The notes below the pieces were generated by a model. It saw nothing but the letters and a program-made list of their open reading frames with translations, did not search any database and was not told where the DNA came from. Below are positions 32,002 to 38,171 of a stretch of 38,171 nucleotides of DNA, one piece after another; the stretch's first letter is position 1, and the number at the start of each line of letters is the position of its first letter. Source of the stretch: Phytoactinopolyspora halophila (GTDB taxonomy: Bacteria > Actinomycetota > Actinomycetes > Jiangellales > Jiangellaceae); NCBI RefSeq assembly GCF_003287285.1, contig NZ_QMIG01000033.1, forward strand, positions 1-38,171. The letters are read 5' to 3'. Made by a program: the position numbers and the translations under genes.

Positions 32002-32765
32002 GTCCCCGTCCGCGCGGGGGTGGCGAGAGTTCGCAGGATGTCGTCCAGAGCGTGCCGGGCGGCTTCGATCTCGTCGGCGCCGATATCGGGATGGGTGGAG
32101 AAGCGAGCCCGATGATAGAGATCGCGCAGGCGGGTCGTCGCGGCAGCGTCCGCGTGGTGCCGCTGTAACAGGTGCGCGGTGAACTCGCTCGGTGTCTGGG
32201 CCGGATCGCGGGCGACCCCGGACTCGGCGGCTGCCGATTCGAGAGCCGACCAGGCAGCGATGACGGCGTCGCTTCCGGTGTGCCGGTGGTGGGTCAGGGC
32301 CTCGCTGGCGGTCTCGACGGCGTCGCGCAACTCCTCGCTGTGGTCGGGAAGGACATCCGGGTCGCCACCGACGACGACGCTGTGCCGGCGGGCTGTGCGG
32401 AGTCGGCGAAGCCGGCGCAGGATGGCGATGAGGACGACTGCGCCGAGAACCACCAGCAGGATGGTGAGGATCTGGCCGATGACGGAGAGGTCGGGGAGCT
32501 CCTCCTCTCCAGTGATCTCTTCGGTCCAGGGCGGTTCGCGATCGCCGATCCGCTCCATGGTTGGTACGGGCTCTGGTTCCGCGTCCGAACCGTCGATCTG
32601 CCAGTCCGGTGGGACGACGTCGATGCGACCCATCCCGATCACGGCGAGGATCAGCAGCATCGCGGCAACGAAGGTGGCCGCAGCGGGCAGTCCCGTACCG
32701 AGCAGACGATCGGCACGGGAGGTTCCGCTGGCCGATCTCGGCTGGTCTTGCCCCGCTGCACCCAC
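31998..32765 (-). CDS. DUF4129 domain-containing membrane protein
   Basis: 255 residues. One helix at about 25-47, an acidic extracytoplasmic loop with several Pro/Glu (48-94), a second helix at about 95-115, then a C-terminal helical DUF4129-type domain (about 150-245, with PAQTPSEFTAHLLQ and LYHRARFSTHPDIG). DUF4129 occurs with DUF58 and transglutaminase-like proteins. GTG 32765 follows AGGA. It is the first gene of a four-gene ATGA-linked operon and divergent from the VKOR gene; the promoter should lie in 32766-33012. Confidence 0.85.
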   Translation of the reverse strand: MGAAGQDQPRSASGTSRADRLLGTGLPAAATFVAAMLLILAVIGMGRIDVVPPDWQIDGSDAEPEPVPTMERIGDREPPWTEEITGEEELPDLSVIGQILTILLVVLGAVVLIAILRRLRRLRTARRHSVVVGGDPDVLPDHSEELRDAVETASEALTHHRHTGSDAVIAAWSALESAAAESGVARDPAQTPSEFTAHLLQRHHADAAATTRLRDLYHRARFSTHPDIGADEIEAARHALDDILRTLATPARTGT

Positions 32766-33012
32766 ATCTCGATCCTGGCATATCCGTCATTCGATTCCGG
32801 CAGCCGACGAGACGGCCGGATGCCGGTGCCGGGTGTGCCGCCGGTTGTGCTGCCGTTCTGCGGCCCGGCTGTGCCGCCGGGAACGTGCCGAGGCAAACCA
32901 GGTGAGCTGGGCATGCGAATCGGGGCACGATTTGGGCATGATCTGGGCACTCGGAGCGGGGTGCAGTACGTTGGAGAAGGCGGTGACGATCCGCGGACGA
33001 CAGGGTGACGTG

Positions 33013-33762
33013 ATGACCACACAGATGCCGGCGGGCGGTCAGCAAGGTGCCGGGCGCGCCGACGAGCAGGTCGACGGGGAGCTTGGCGTGGCCGACCAGC
33101 CTGGGGACGAGCTCGACCACCTCACCGATGCCGAGCTCGCCGAGGCCGAGGCGGAACTGGATCGGGAGCGGGCTGCGGAGCCGCACGTGTCCGGGCCCGT
33201 TCTCGGCTGGCTGATGGTGATCGGGGGCGCGATCGGGCTGTTCGCGTCGGCGATCTTGGCGATCGAACGGATCCTGCTGCTCGAGAACTCCGACTACACG
33301 CCGTCGTGCAGTTTCAACCCCGTGGTGAGCTGTGGCCAGGTCATGGAGAGCTGGCAGGGCGAGCTGTTCGGGTTTCCGAACCCGTTCATCGGTGTGGCCG
33401 CGTTCCCGGTGGTGGTCACGCTGGGTGTGGTGGCGCTGACGGGCGCGCGACTGCCGCGCTGGATGTGGTTGGGCCTCTGGGGCGGCACGGTGTTCGGCGC
33501 TGCCTTCGTGACCTGGCTGTTCACCCAGAGCGTCTACATGATCGGGGCGCTGTGCCCGTACTGCATGGTGGTGTGGCTGGTGATGATTCCGATCTTCGTC
33601 TACACCACGAGCTACGTGCTCGCCGAACGCCACCTTCCGGCGCCGGCGGGCGTGCGGCGGGCGGTGGTGCGCAACCGCGCGCTCATCACGCTGGTGTGGC
33701 TGCTCGCCATCGCGATTCTGATCACGGTGGAGTTCTGGGATCGCTGGTATCTCGTCTTCTGA
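33013..33762 (+). CDS. Vitamin K epoxide reductase family protein
   Basis: 249 residues. A roughly 60-residue acidic N-terminal cytosolic extension (DAELAEAEAELDRERA, probably coiled-coil) precedes a four/five-helix VKOR domain. Loop cysteines C99 and C107 and the active-site CPYC (181-184) are present. Bacterial VKOR reoxidises DsbA-like proteins using menaquinone, supporting disulfide formation in exported proteins. No fused thioredoxin domain and no DsbA gene adjacent, so the partner is encoded elsewhere. ATG 33013 has AGGG about seven bases upstream. The 247-base gap 32766-33012 separates it from the divergent DUF4129 operon. Confidence 0.9.
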   Translation: MTTQMPAGGQQGAGRADEQVDGELGVADQPGDELDHLTDAELAEAEAELDRERAAEPHVSGPVLGWLMVIGGAIGLFASAILAIERILLLENSDYTPSCSFNPVVSCGQVMESWQGELFGFPNPFIGVAAFPVVVTLGVVALTGARLPRWMWLGLWGGTVFGAAFVTWLFTQSVYMIGALCPYCMVVWLVMIPIFVYTTSYVLAERHLPAPAGVRRAVVRNRALITLVWLLAIAILITVEFWDRWYLVF

Positions 33763-33829
33763 TCCGACCGGACTGCCGGTGATTCTCCGGCCCGTGGCTC
33801 ACGTGCCCGAATGCGTTAGTCTGGTAGTT

Positions 33830-33865
33830 GTGCGAGGTCTGTTGCTCCTTATCAGGCCGCGCTGA
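33830..33865 (+). CDS. Leucine leader peptide of leuS (11 residues)
   Basis: GTG 33830 to TGA 33865 encodes VRGLLLLIRPR with four consecutive leucine codons (CTG TTG CTC CTT), each different, followed by one isoleucine. It lies 111 bases before leuS and just ahead of a hairpin and a T-run terminator. No ribosome site precedes it; TAGTCT at 33817-33822 could be a -10 giving a leaderless message beginning at the GTG. Ribosome stalling at Leu codons when leucyl-tRNA is scarce would expose alternative pairing. Leucine attenuators upstream of leuS have been predicted in some Streptomyces. Confidence 0.8.
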   Translation: MRGLLLLIRPR

Positions 33866-33906
33866 CGGCAGAAGCTGATGCCTGTCGGGCGTCGGTGTCA
33901 GCGCGG
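33857..33906 (+). promoter_or_regulatory. Attenuator stem overlapping the leader peptide end
   Basis: CCGCGCTGAC (33857-33866, covering the last codons and stop) pairs exactly with GTCAGCGCGG (33897-33906). A competing arrangement pairs GGGC(G)TCG (33887-33894) with CGAGCCC (33907-33913), which would occupy the left arm of the terminator. GCTGA (33874-33878) can also pair with TCAGC (33898-33902). A ribosome stalled on the Leu codons covers the first stem and would favour the antiterminator. The pairing scheme is my inference. Confidence 0.65.
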
Positions 33907-33908
33907 CG

Positions 33909-33935
33909 AGCCCCTCCTGTGCTGAGGGGCTTTTT
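33909..33935 (+). terminator. Intrinsic terminator before leuS
   Basis: AGCCCCTC (33909-33916), seven-base loop, GAGGGGCT (33924-33931), then TTTTT (33931-33935). It is the only hairpin in the window with a proper T-run, and it stands 41 bases before the leuS start rather than after a gene. This is the position of a leader attenuator, not a simple end-of-gene terminator. Confidence 0.85.
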
Positions 33936-33976
33936 GATGTCTGGAGACCGATCAACTAGGTGAGGATAGCTATCTG

Positions 33977-36910
33977 ATGAGCCAGACGGACACGAGCACC
34001 GCGATCGAGTCGGCAGAAGGCGGACCTGACGACGACGTGCCGTTCCGGTACACCAACGTCGTGGCCGCGCAGATCGAGGAGCGCTGGCAGGACTACTGGG
34101 AGGCGAAGGGCACCTTCCACACCCCCAACCCCGTCGGGTCGCTGGCCGAGCCCGACGCCCCGGCACCGGGTTCCAAGTTCTTCCTGATGGACATGTTTCC
34201 TTACCCGTCCGGGACGGGGCTGCATGTCGGCCATCCGCTGGGTTACATCGCGACCGATGTCATCGGCCGGTTCCGCCGGATGTGCGGATACAACGTGCTG
34301 CATGCCCTGTCCTACGACGCGTTCGGCCTGCCGGCGGAGCAGTATGCGGTGCAGACGGGGCAACATCCGCGCACCACCACGGAACAGAACATCACCAACA
34401 TGCGCCGCCAGCTGCGACGGCTGGGTCTGGCGCACGATCCGCGCCGGTCCTTTGCTACCACCGATCCGGGCTACATCAAGTGGACGCAGTGGATCTTCCT
34501 GCAGATCTTCAACTCCTGGTACGACCCCGGGGCCGACGGCGGCCGGGGCCGGGCACGCCCCATCGACGAGCTGGTCGCGGCCTACGAATCGGGCGAGCGT
34601 GCGACGCCCGACGGGCGTCCGTGGGCGGAGCTGACCGGGGTCGAGAAGCAGAAGCTGATCGATGATCAGCGCTTGGCCTACGTGTCCGAGTCCCCGGTGA
34701 ACTGGTGTCCCGGACTGGGCACGGTGCTGGCGAACGAAGAGGTCACCGCCGAGGGCCGGAGCGAACGGGGCAACTTCCCCGTCTTCCAGCGCAACCTGCG
34801 GCAATGGATGATGCGCATCACGGCGTACGCGGACCGCCTGGTCGACGATCTGGACCGCATTGACTGGCCGGACAAGGTCAAGGCGATGCAGCGCAATTGG
34901 ATCGGCCGCTCCGAGGGTGCCACGATCAACTTCGCGGTCGACGGCGCCAGTCGCGCCGGTGCCGGCGACGGCGACGGCGACGTGATCGAGGTCTTCACCA
35001 CCCGTCCGGACACCCTGTTCGGGGCCACCTTCATGGTGCTGGCTCCGGAACATCCGCTGGTCGACACGTCCGTGCCGCAGGCCTGGCCGGACGGAACGAA
35101 GGACGCCTGGACCGGAGGGTACGCCACGCCGCGCGAGGCCGTGGCGGCATATCAGGAGTCGGCGGCCTCGAAGACCGATCTGGAACGGCAGGTCGAGGGG
35201 CGCCAGAAGACCGGCGTGTTCACCGGCACCTTCGCGATCAATCCGGCTACCGGCGAGCGGATCCCGGTGTTCGTCGCCGATTACGTGCTGATGGCCTACG
35301 GCACTGGAGCGATCATGGCCGTGCCGGGCCAGGACGAGCGCGATTGGGAGTTCGCCGAGCGGTTCGAGCTGCCGATCATCCGCACGGTGCAGCCGCCGGA
35401 CGACTTCGACGGCAACGCGTACCTGGGCGACGGACCGGCCATAAATTCGGCGAATGACGAGATCTCGCTGAATGGATTGGGTGTCGACGACGCCAAGTCG
35501 GCGATCATCGCGTGGTTGCAGTCGCGGGGAGTCGGCGAAGGGACGGTGACGTACCGCCTGCGCGACTGGTTGTTCAGCCGGCAGCGGTACTGGGGTGAGC
35601 CGTTCCCCATCGTCTACGACGAGAACGCCATGCCGCATGCGGTACCCGAAGACCAGCTGCCGGTGCTGCTGCCGGAGGTGCCGAACTACTCGCCGAAGAC
35701 CTACGCCGCCGACGCCGCGGACACGGAGCCGGAACCCCCGCTGGCGCGGGTGCCCGAATGGGTTGAGGTGGAACTGGACCTGGGGGATGGGCCCAAGCGG
35801 TACTGGCGCGACACCAACACCATGCCGAACTGGGCCGGCTCCTGCTGGTACGAGCTGCGCTACCTGGACCCGGACAATGACGAGCGGCTGGTCGACCCGG
35901 AGATCGAGCGTTACTGGATGGGACCGCAGCCGCAACGCCGGACCGACGATCCCGGTGGGGTCGACCTGTACGTCGGCGGTGTGGAGCACGCCGTGCTGCA
36001 CCTGCTGTACGCGCGGTTCTGGCACAAGGTCCTGTACGACCTGGGGCACGTCTCCAGCGAGGAGCCGTTCTATCGCCTGTTCAACCAGGGCTATATCCAG
36101 GCCTATGCCTACACCGACGCCCGTGGCCAGTACGTTCCCGCCGCGGACGTGGAGGAGCGGGCCGACCGCGACGGCACCACGTACGTGTACGACGGCCAGG
36201 TCGTTAACCGCGAGTACGGGAAGATGGGCAAGAGCCTGAAGAACGTCGTCACCCCAGACGAGATGTACGAGGCGTTCGGGGCCGACACGTTCCGGGTGTA
36301 CGAGATGTCCATGGGCCCGCTGGAGGCGTCGCGTCCGTGGGAGACGCGCGCCGTCGTCGGCTCGCACCGGTTCTTGCAGCGACTATGGCGCAACATCATC
36401 TCGGAGCGGACCGGCGAGGTCGTTGTTTCTGACGCGTCCGCCAGCGACGACACCCGTCGTGCCCTGCACCGCACGATCGAAGCGGTGCGTTCGGACATGG
36501 AGTCGATGGGCTTCAACACGGCCATCGCGCGGTTGATCGAGCTGAACAACCATGTCACCAAGCTGGACGTGGTGCCGCGTGAGGTTGCCGAACCGATGGT
36601 CTTGATGGTGGCTCCCTTCGCCCCCCACATCGCCGAGGAGCTGTGGTCCCGGCTGGGTCACGCCGAGTCCGTCGCGTACGTGCCGTTCCCGGAAGTCGAT
36701 CCCCAGTGGCTGGTTGACGAGACGGTCACCTGCGTCATCCAGGTGGGCGGCAAGGTGCGCGAGCGGGTGCAGGTGGACCCGTCGTCGGACGACGACACGC
36801 TGCGGGAGCTGGCGCTGGCGTCGGAAGCCGTGCAGCGCTCGCTGGGTGAGCGTTCCGTGCGCAAAGTGATCGTCCGGGCGCCGAAGCTGGTCAACGTCGT
36901 TCCTGCTTGA
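33977..36910 (+). CDS. leuS: Leucyl-tRNA synthetase
   Basis: 977 residues, class I aminoacyl-tRNA synthetase that charges tRNA-Leu. The HIGH signature appears as HVGH at 83-86 after FPYPSGTGL, and KMSKS as KMGKS near 749-753. The CP1 editing region (about 255-450) includes the conserved [13 protein letters not shown] and [20 protein letters not shown] segments. The C-terminal anticodon-binding and tail domains end in [15 protein letters not shown] 33977 has GAGG about 11 bases upstream. Expression is probably controlled by the leucine attenuator just upstream. The stop overlaps the degV region by a few bases; leuS-degV-comEA order is common in Actinobacteria. Confidence 0.98.
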   Translation: MSQTDTSTAIESAEGGPDDDVPFRYTNVVAAQIEERWQDYWEAKGTFHTPNPVGSLAEPDAPAPGSKFFLMDMFPYPSGTGLHVGHPLGYIATDVIGRFRRMCGYNVLHALSYDAFGLPAEQYAVQTGQHPRTTTEQNITNMRRQLRRLGLAHDPRRSFATTDPGYIKWTQWIFLQIFNSWYDPGADGGRGRARPIDELVAAYESGERATPDGRPWAELTGVEKQKLIDDQRLAYVSESPVNWCPGLGTVLANEEVTAEGRSERGNFPVFQRNLRQWMMRITAYADRLVDDLDRIDWPDKVKAMQRNWIGRSEGATINFAVDGASRAGAGDGDGDVIEVFTTRPDTLFGATFMVLAPEHPLVDTSVPQAWPDGTKDAWTGGYATPREAVAAYQESAASKTDLERQVEGRQKTGVFTGTFAINPATGERIPVFVADYVLMAYGTGAIMAVPGQDERDWEFAERFELPIIRTVQPPDDFDGNAYLGDGPAINSANDEISLNGLGVDDAKSAIIAWLQSRGVGEGTVTYRLRDWLFSRQRYWGEPFPIVYDENAMPHAVPEDQLPVLLPEVPNYSPKTYAADAADTEPEPPLARVPEWVEVELDLGDGPKRYWRDTNTMPNWAGSCWYELRYLDPDNDERLVDPEIERYWMGPQPQRRTDDPGGVDLYVGGVEHAVLHLLYARFWHKVLYDLGHVSSEEPFYRLFNQGYIQAYAYTDARGQYVPAADVEERADRDGTTYVYDGQVVNREYGKMGKSLKNVVTPDEMYEAFGADTFRVYEMSMGPLEASRPWETRAVVGSHRFLQRLWRNIISERTGEVVVSDASASDDTRRALHRTIEAVRSDMESMGFNTAIARLIELNNHVTKLDVVPREVAEPMVLMVAPFAPHIAEELWSRLGHAESVAYVPFPEVDPQWLVDETVTCVIQVGGKVRERVQVDPSSDDDTLRELALASEAVQRSLGERSVRKVIVRAPKLVNVVPA

Positions 36911-36912
36911 TT

Positions 36913-37821
36913 ATGGGCAGGCGGGAGGAGGACGGCTCCCACGACGCCCGTGCCCGGGTTGAAGGCCCGGTGTGCGTCGTCACCGACTCGACCGCCTGCC
37001 TGGCTCCGCAGCAGCTGGAACGGCACGGCATCCGTATGGTTCCGCTCCAGGTCGTGGTGGGCGGCGTCGCCAAGACCGAGGGCACGCAGGTGGGACCGGG
37101 CGAGGTGGCCGAGGCCCTACGCCGGCACGTCCCGGTCAGCACGTCACGACCGAGCCCGCAGGCGTTCCTTGACGTCTACCGGTCGGCTGCGGACGACGGC
37201 GCATCGCACGTGGTGTCGGTTCACCTGTCGAGGAGCGTATCGGGAACCGTCGATGCGGCCCGGCTGGCGGCGAAGGAGGCGCCCCTCCCGGTCGACGTGG
37301 TCGACTCCCGTTCGCTCGGTATGGGGCTGGGTTTCGCCGTCCTCGCAGCAGCCGAGGCGGCCGCTGCGGGGTCTGATGCAAAGAGTGTCGTGGACATCGC
37401 GGCCCAGCGCGCGGCGAGCTCGGCGGCCTTCTTCTACGTCGATACGCTTGAGTACCTGCGCCGGGGTGGACGGGTGGGTGCGGCCTCCGCCATGGTTGGA
37501 ACGGCGCTGGCGATCAAGCCGCTGCTGCATCTCTCCGGCGGGGTGATCGAGCCGTTGGAGAAGGTCCGGACGAGCGGGCGCGCAGTGGCTCGGCTGGAGG
37601 ACTTGGCCGTGGGATACGCGGGCGATGCTGACGTCGACATGGCCGTGCACCATCTGGATCACGCGGATCGGGCGCAAGCCCTGGCCACGAGGCTATCCAG
37701 CCGGATCTCGGCGCTCCGATCGCTGGTGGTCGCCGAGGTTGGCGCGGTGATCGGGGCGCACGTCGGGCCGGGGCTGTTGGCGGTGGTCGTCAGCCCGCTG
37801 GCTGCCGCGCCCCACGCATGA
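36913..37821 (+). CDS. DegV family fatty-acid-binding protein
   Basis: 302 residues. VCVVTDSTACL near the N-terminus and STSRPSPQAFLDVYRS are the DegV signatures. RRGGRVGAASAMVGTALAIKPLLHL is the lid/ligand region. DegV/FakB-type proteins bind a fatty acid; FakB works with the FakA kinase, which is not visible here. ATG 36913 lies two bases after the leuS stop and is presumably co-transcribed with it, possibly under the same attenuator. TTG 36907 is an alternative start. No ribosome site precedes 36913; a GGAGGAGG lies inside the coding start, so a downstream start is conceivable. Confidence 0.9.
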   Translation: MGRREEDGSHDARARVEGPVCVVTDSTACLAPQQLERHGIRMVPLQVVVGGVAKTEGTQVGPGEVAEALRRHVPVSTSRPSPQAFLDVYRSAADDGASHVVSVHLSRSVSGTVDAARLAAKEAPLPVDVVDSRSLGMGLGFAVLAAAEAAAAGSDAKSVVDIAAQRAASSAAFFYVDTLEYLRRGGRVGAASAMVGTALAIKPLLHLSGGVIEPLEKVRTSGRAVARLEDLAVGYAGDADVDMAVHHLDHADRAQALATRLSSRISALRSLVVAEVGAVIGAHVGPGLLAVVVSPLAAAPHA

Positions 37822-37925
37822 GGGACCGGGAGGGGGCGTCCACAGCCCGGAATTCCGGTGTCACGCCGTCCACAACTGATGAGTAACCCGTGGCCGGGTA
37901 CGTCGCGGATACCTAGTTTCGCGGC

Positions 37926-38171
37926 ATGCGCCTTCCGTTTCTACCCCGACGTGCCGATGACGAGCTAGCCGATGCCATCCGTACCCGGATGGCGCACGTT
38001 GTCGGGACACGCCGCGAGGGCCCCGACATGTCGCACGGTGAATCGCGATCCTGGGGCGGCTGGGTGCCCAGCGTTCCGGTGCAGGTGCGCGCACCGCAAG
38101 AAGATCCACCCGGTGCCGCGCACGAGCCCGGTGCCGCGCACGAGCCCGGTGCCGCGCACGAGCCCGGTGCC
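37926..38171 (+). CDS. Probable ComEA N-terminus, cut by window end
   Basis: An open frame from ATG 37926 to the last base (82 codons, no stop). It begins MRLPFLPRRADDELADAIRT and continues into a Gly/Ala/His/Glu/Pro repeat (PGAAHE three times or more). The helix-hairpin-helix domain expected of ComEA would lie beyond the edge, so the call rests on the leuS-degV-comEA gene order and on the typical variable N-terminus. Transcription may be leaderless: TAGTTT at 37914-37919 lies six bases before ATG. Alternative: another secreted or cell-wall protein. ComEA binds DNA at the membrane for uptake. Confidence 0.5.
   Translation, partial: MRLPFLPRRADDELADAIRTRMAHVVGTRREGPDMSHGESRSWGGWVPSVPVQVRAPQEDPPGAAHEPGAAHEPGAAHEPGA
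38110..38171. repeat. 18-bp tandem repeat at the window edge
   Basis: The unit CCGGTGCCGCGCACGAGC repeats about 3.4 times and runs off the end of the window, in frame, giving PGAAHE repeats. The number of copies is not known from this window and may vary by slippage. Confidence 0.85.

Noticed and set aside
31460-33633. Long minus-strand extension joining the 181-residue membrane protein to sequence opposite VKOR
   Set aside because: Only the last 182 codons have membrane character; the rest is antisense to VKOR or out of frame with DUF4129.
33830-33976. T-box riboswitch upstream of leuS
   Set aside because: No specifier loop or T-box consensus was found; the Leu-codon leader and terminator explain the region better.
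33956-36367. 803-codon minus-strand frame opposite leuS
   Set aside because: Antisense shadow of leuS, whose HIGH and KMSKS signatures are unmistakable.

Overview
The window looks like chromosomal DNA of a high-GC actinomycete. Support comes from strong GC-third-position coding, many GTG starts, ATGA start/stop overlaps inside operons, and the leuS - degV - (probable comEA) order typical of Actinobacteria. I cannot name the genus from sequence alone; the secreted multidomain sugar enzymes and family content would fit a soil or plant-associated lineage. No tRNA, rRNA, transposase, integrase or CRISPR array was seen.

Layout. (1) 1-7.05 kb: a sugar isomerase/epimerase and a 2005-residue secreted protein joining a ThuA-like domain, a PQQ-type sugar dehydrogenase, PKD/Ig-like modules, three concanavalin-like modules (two from an in-frame tandem duplication) and a C-terminal FIMAH-like helical module. 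(2) 7.2-12.1 kb, minus strand: a molybdenum hydroxylase operon (small, large, medium subunits, then a CoxG-like membrane-anchored protein) of the 'form II CO dehydrogenase-like' type. Both ends of the CoxG-like gene carry a near-identical long palindrome. (3) 12.4-13.9 kb: a 53-residue zinc-ribbon protein and a fatty acid desaturase. (4) 14-18 kb: an acyltransferase-3 membrane protein, an unrecognised 250-residue protein and a FAD monooxygenase, divergent from a TetR regulator. Two 30-bp composite palindromes lie in the divergent promoter. (5) 18.1-27.65 kb: a carbohydrate locus. On the minus strand are a PfkB kinase, a binding protein, two ABC permeases and a large secreted PIG-L deacetylase carrying CBM9-like domains. 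Divergent from these are a DeoR regulator and a GH4 glycosidase. (6) 27.7-33.8 kb: an unknown protein, a histidine phosphatase, a four-gene DUF4129/DUF58 membrane operon, and a divergent VKOR. (7) 33.8-38.2 kb: a leucine-codon leader peptide plus terminator in front of leuS, then degV and the start of a probable comEA.

Working together. Region 5 reads as one catabolic unit: deacetylate a sugar outside the cell, import it by ABC transporter, phosphorylate it (PfkB), and cleave it with an NAD/Mn-dependent GH4 enzyme, all under a DeoR-family repressor. The TetR region reads as an inducible FAD-monooxygenase detoxification or modification cassette. The leuS leader reads as classical ribosome-mediated attenuation responding to leucyl-tRNA charging. 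These are inferences from families and gene order; substrates are not determinable here.
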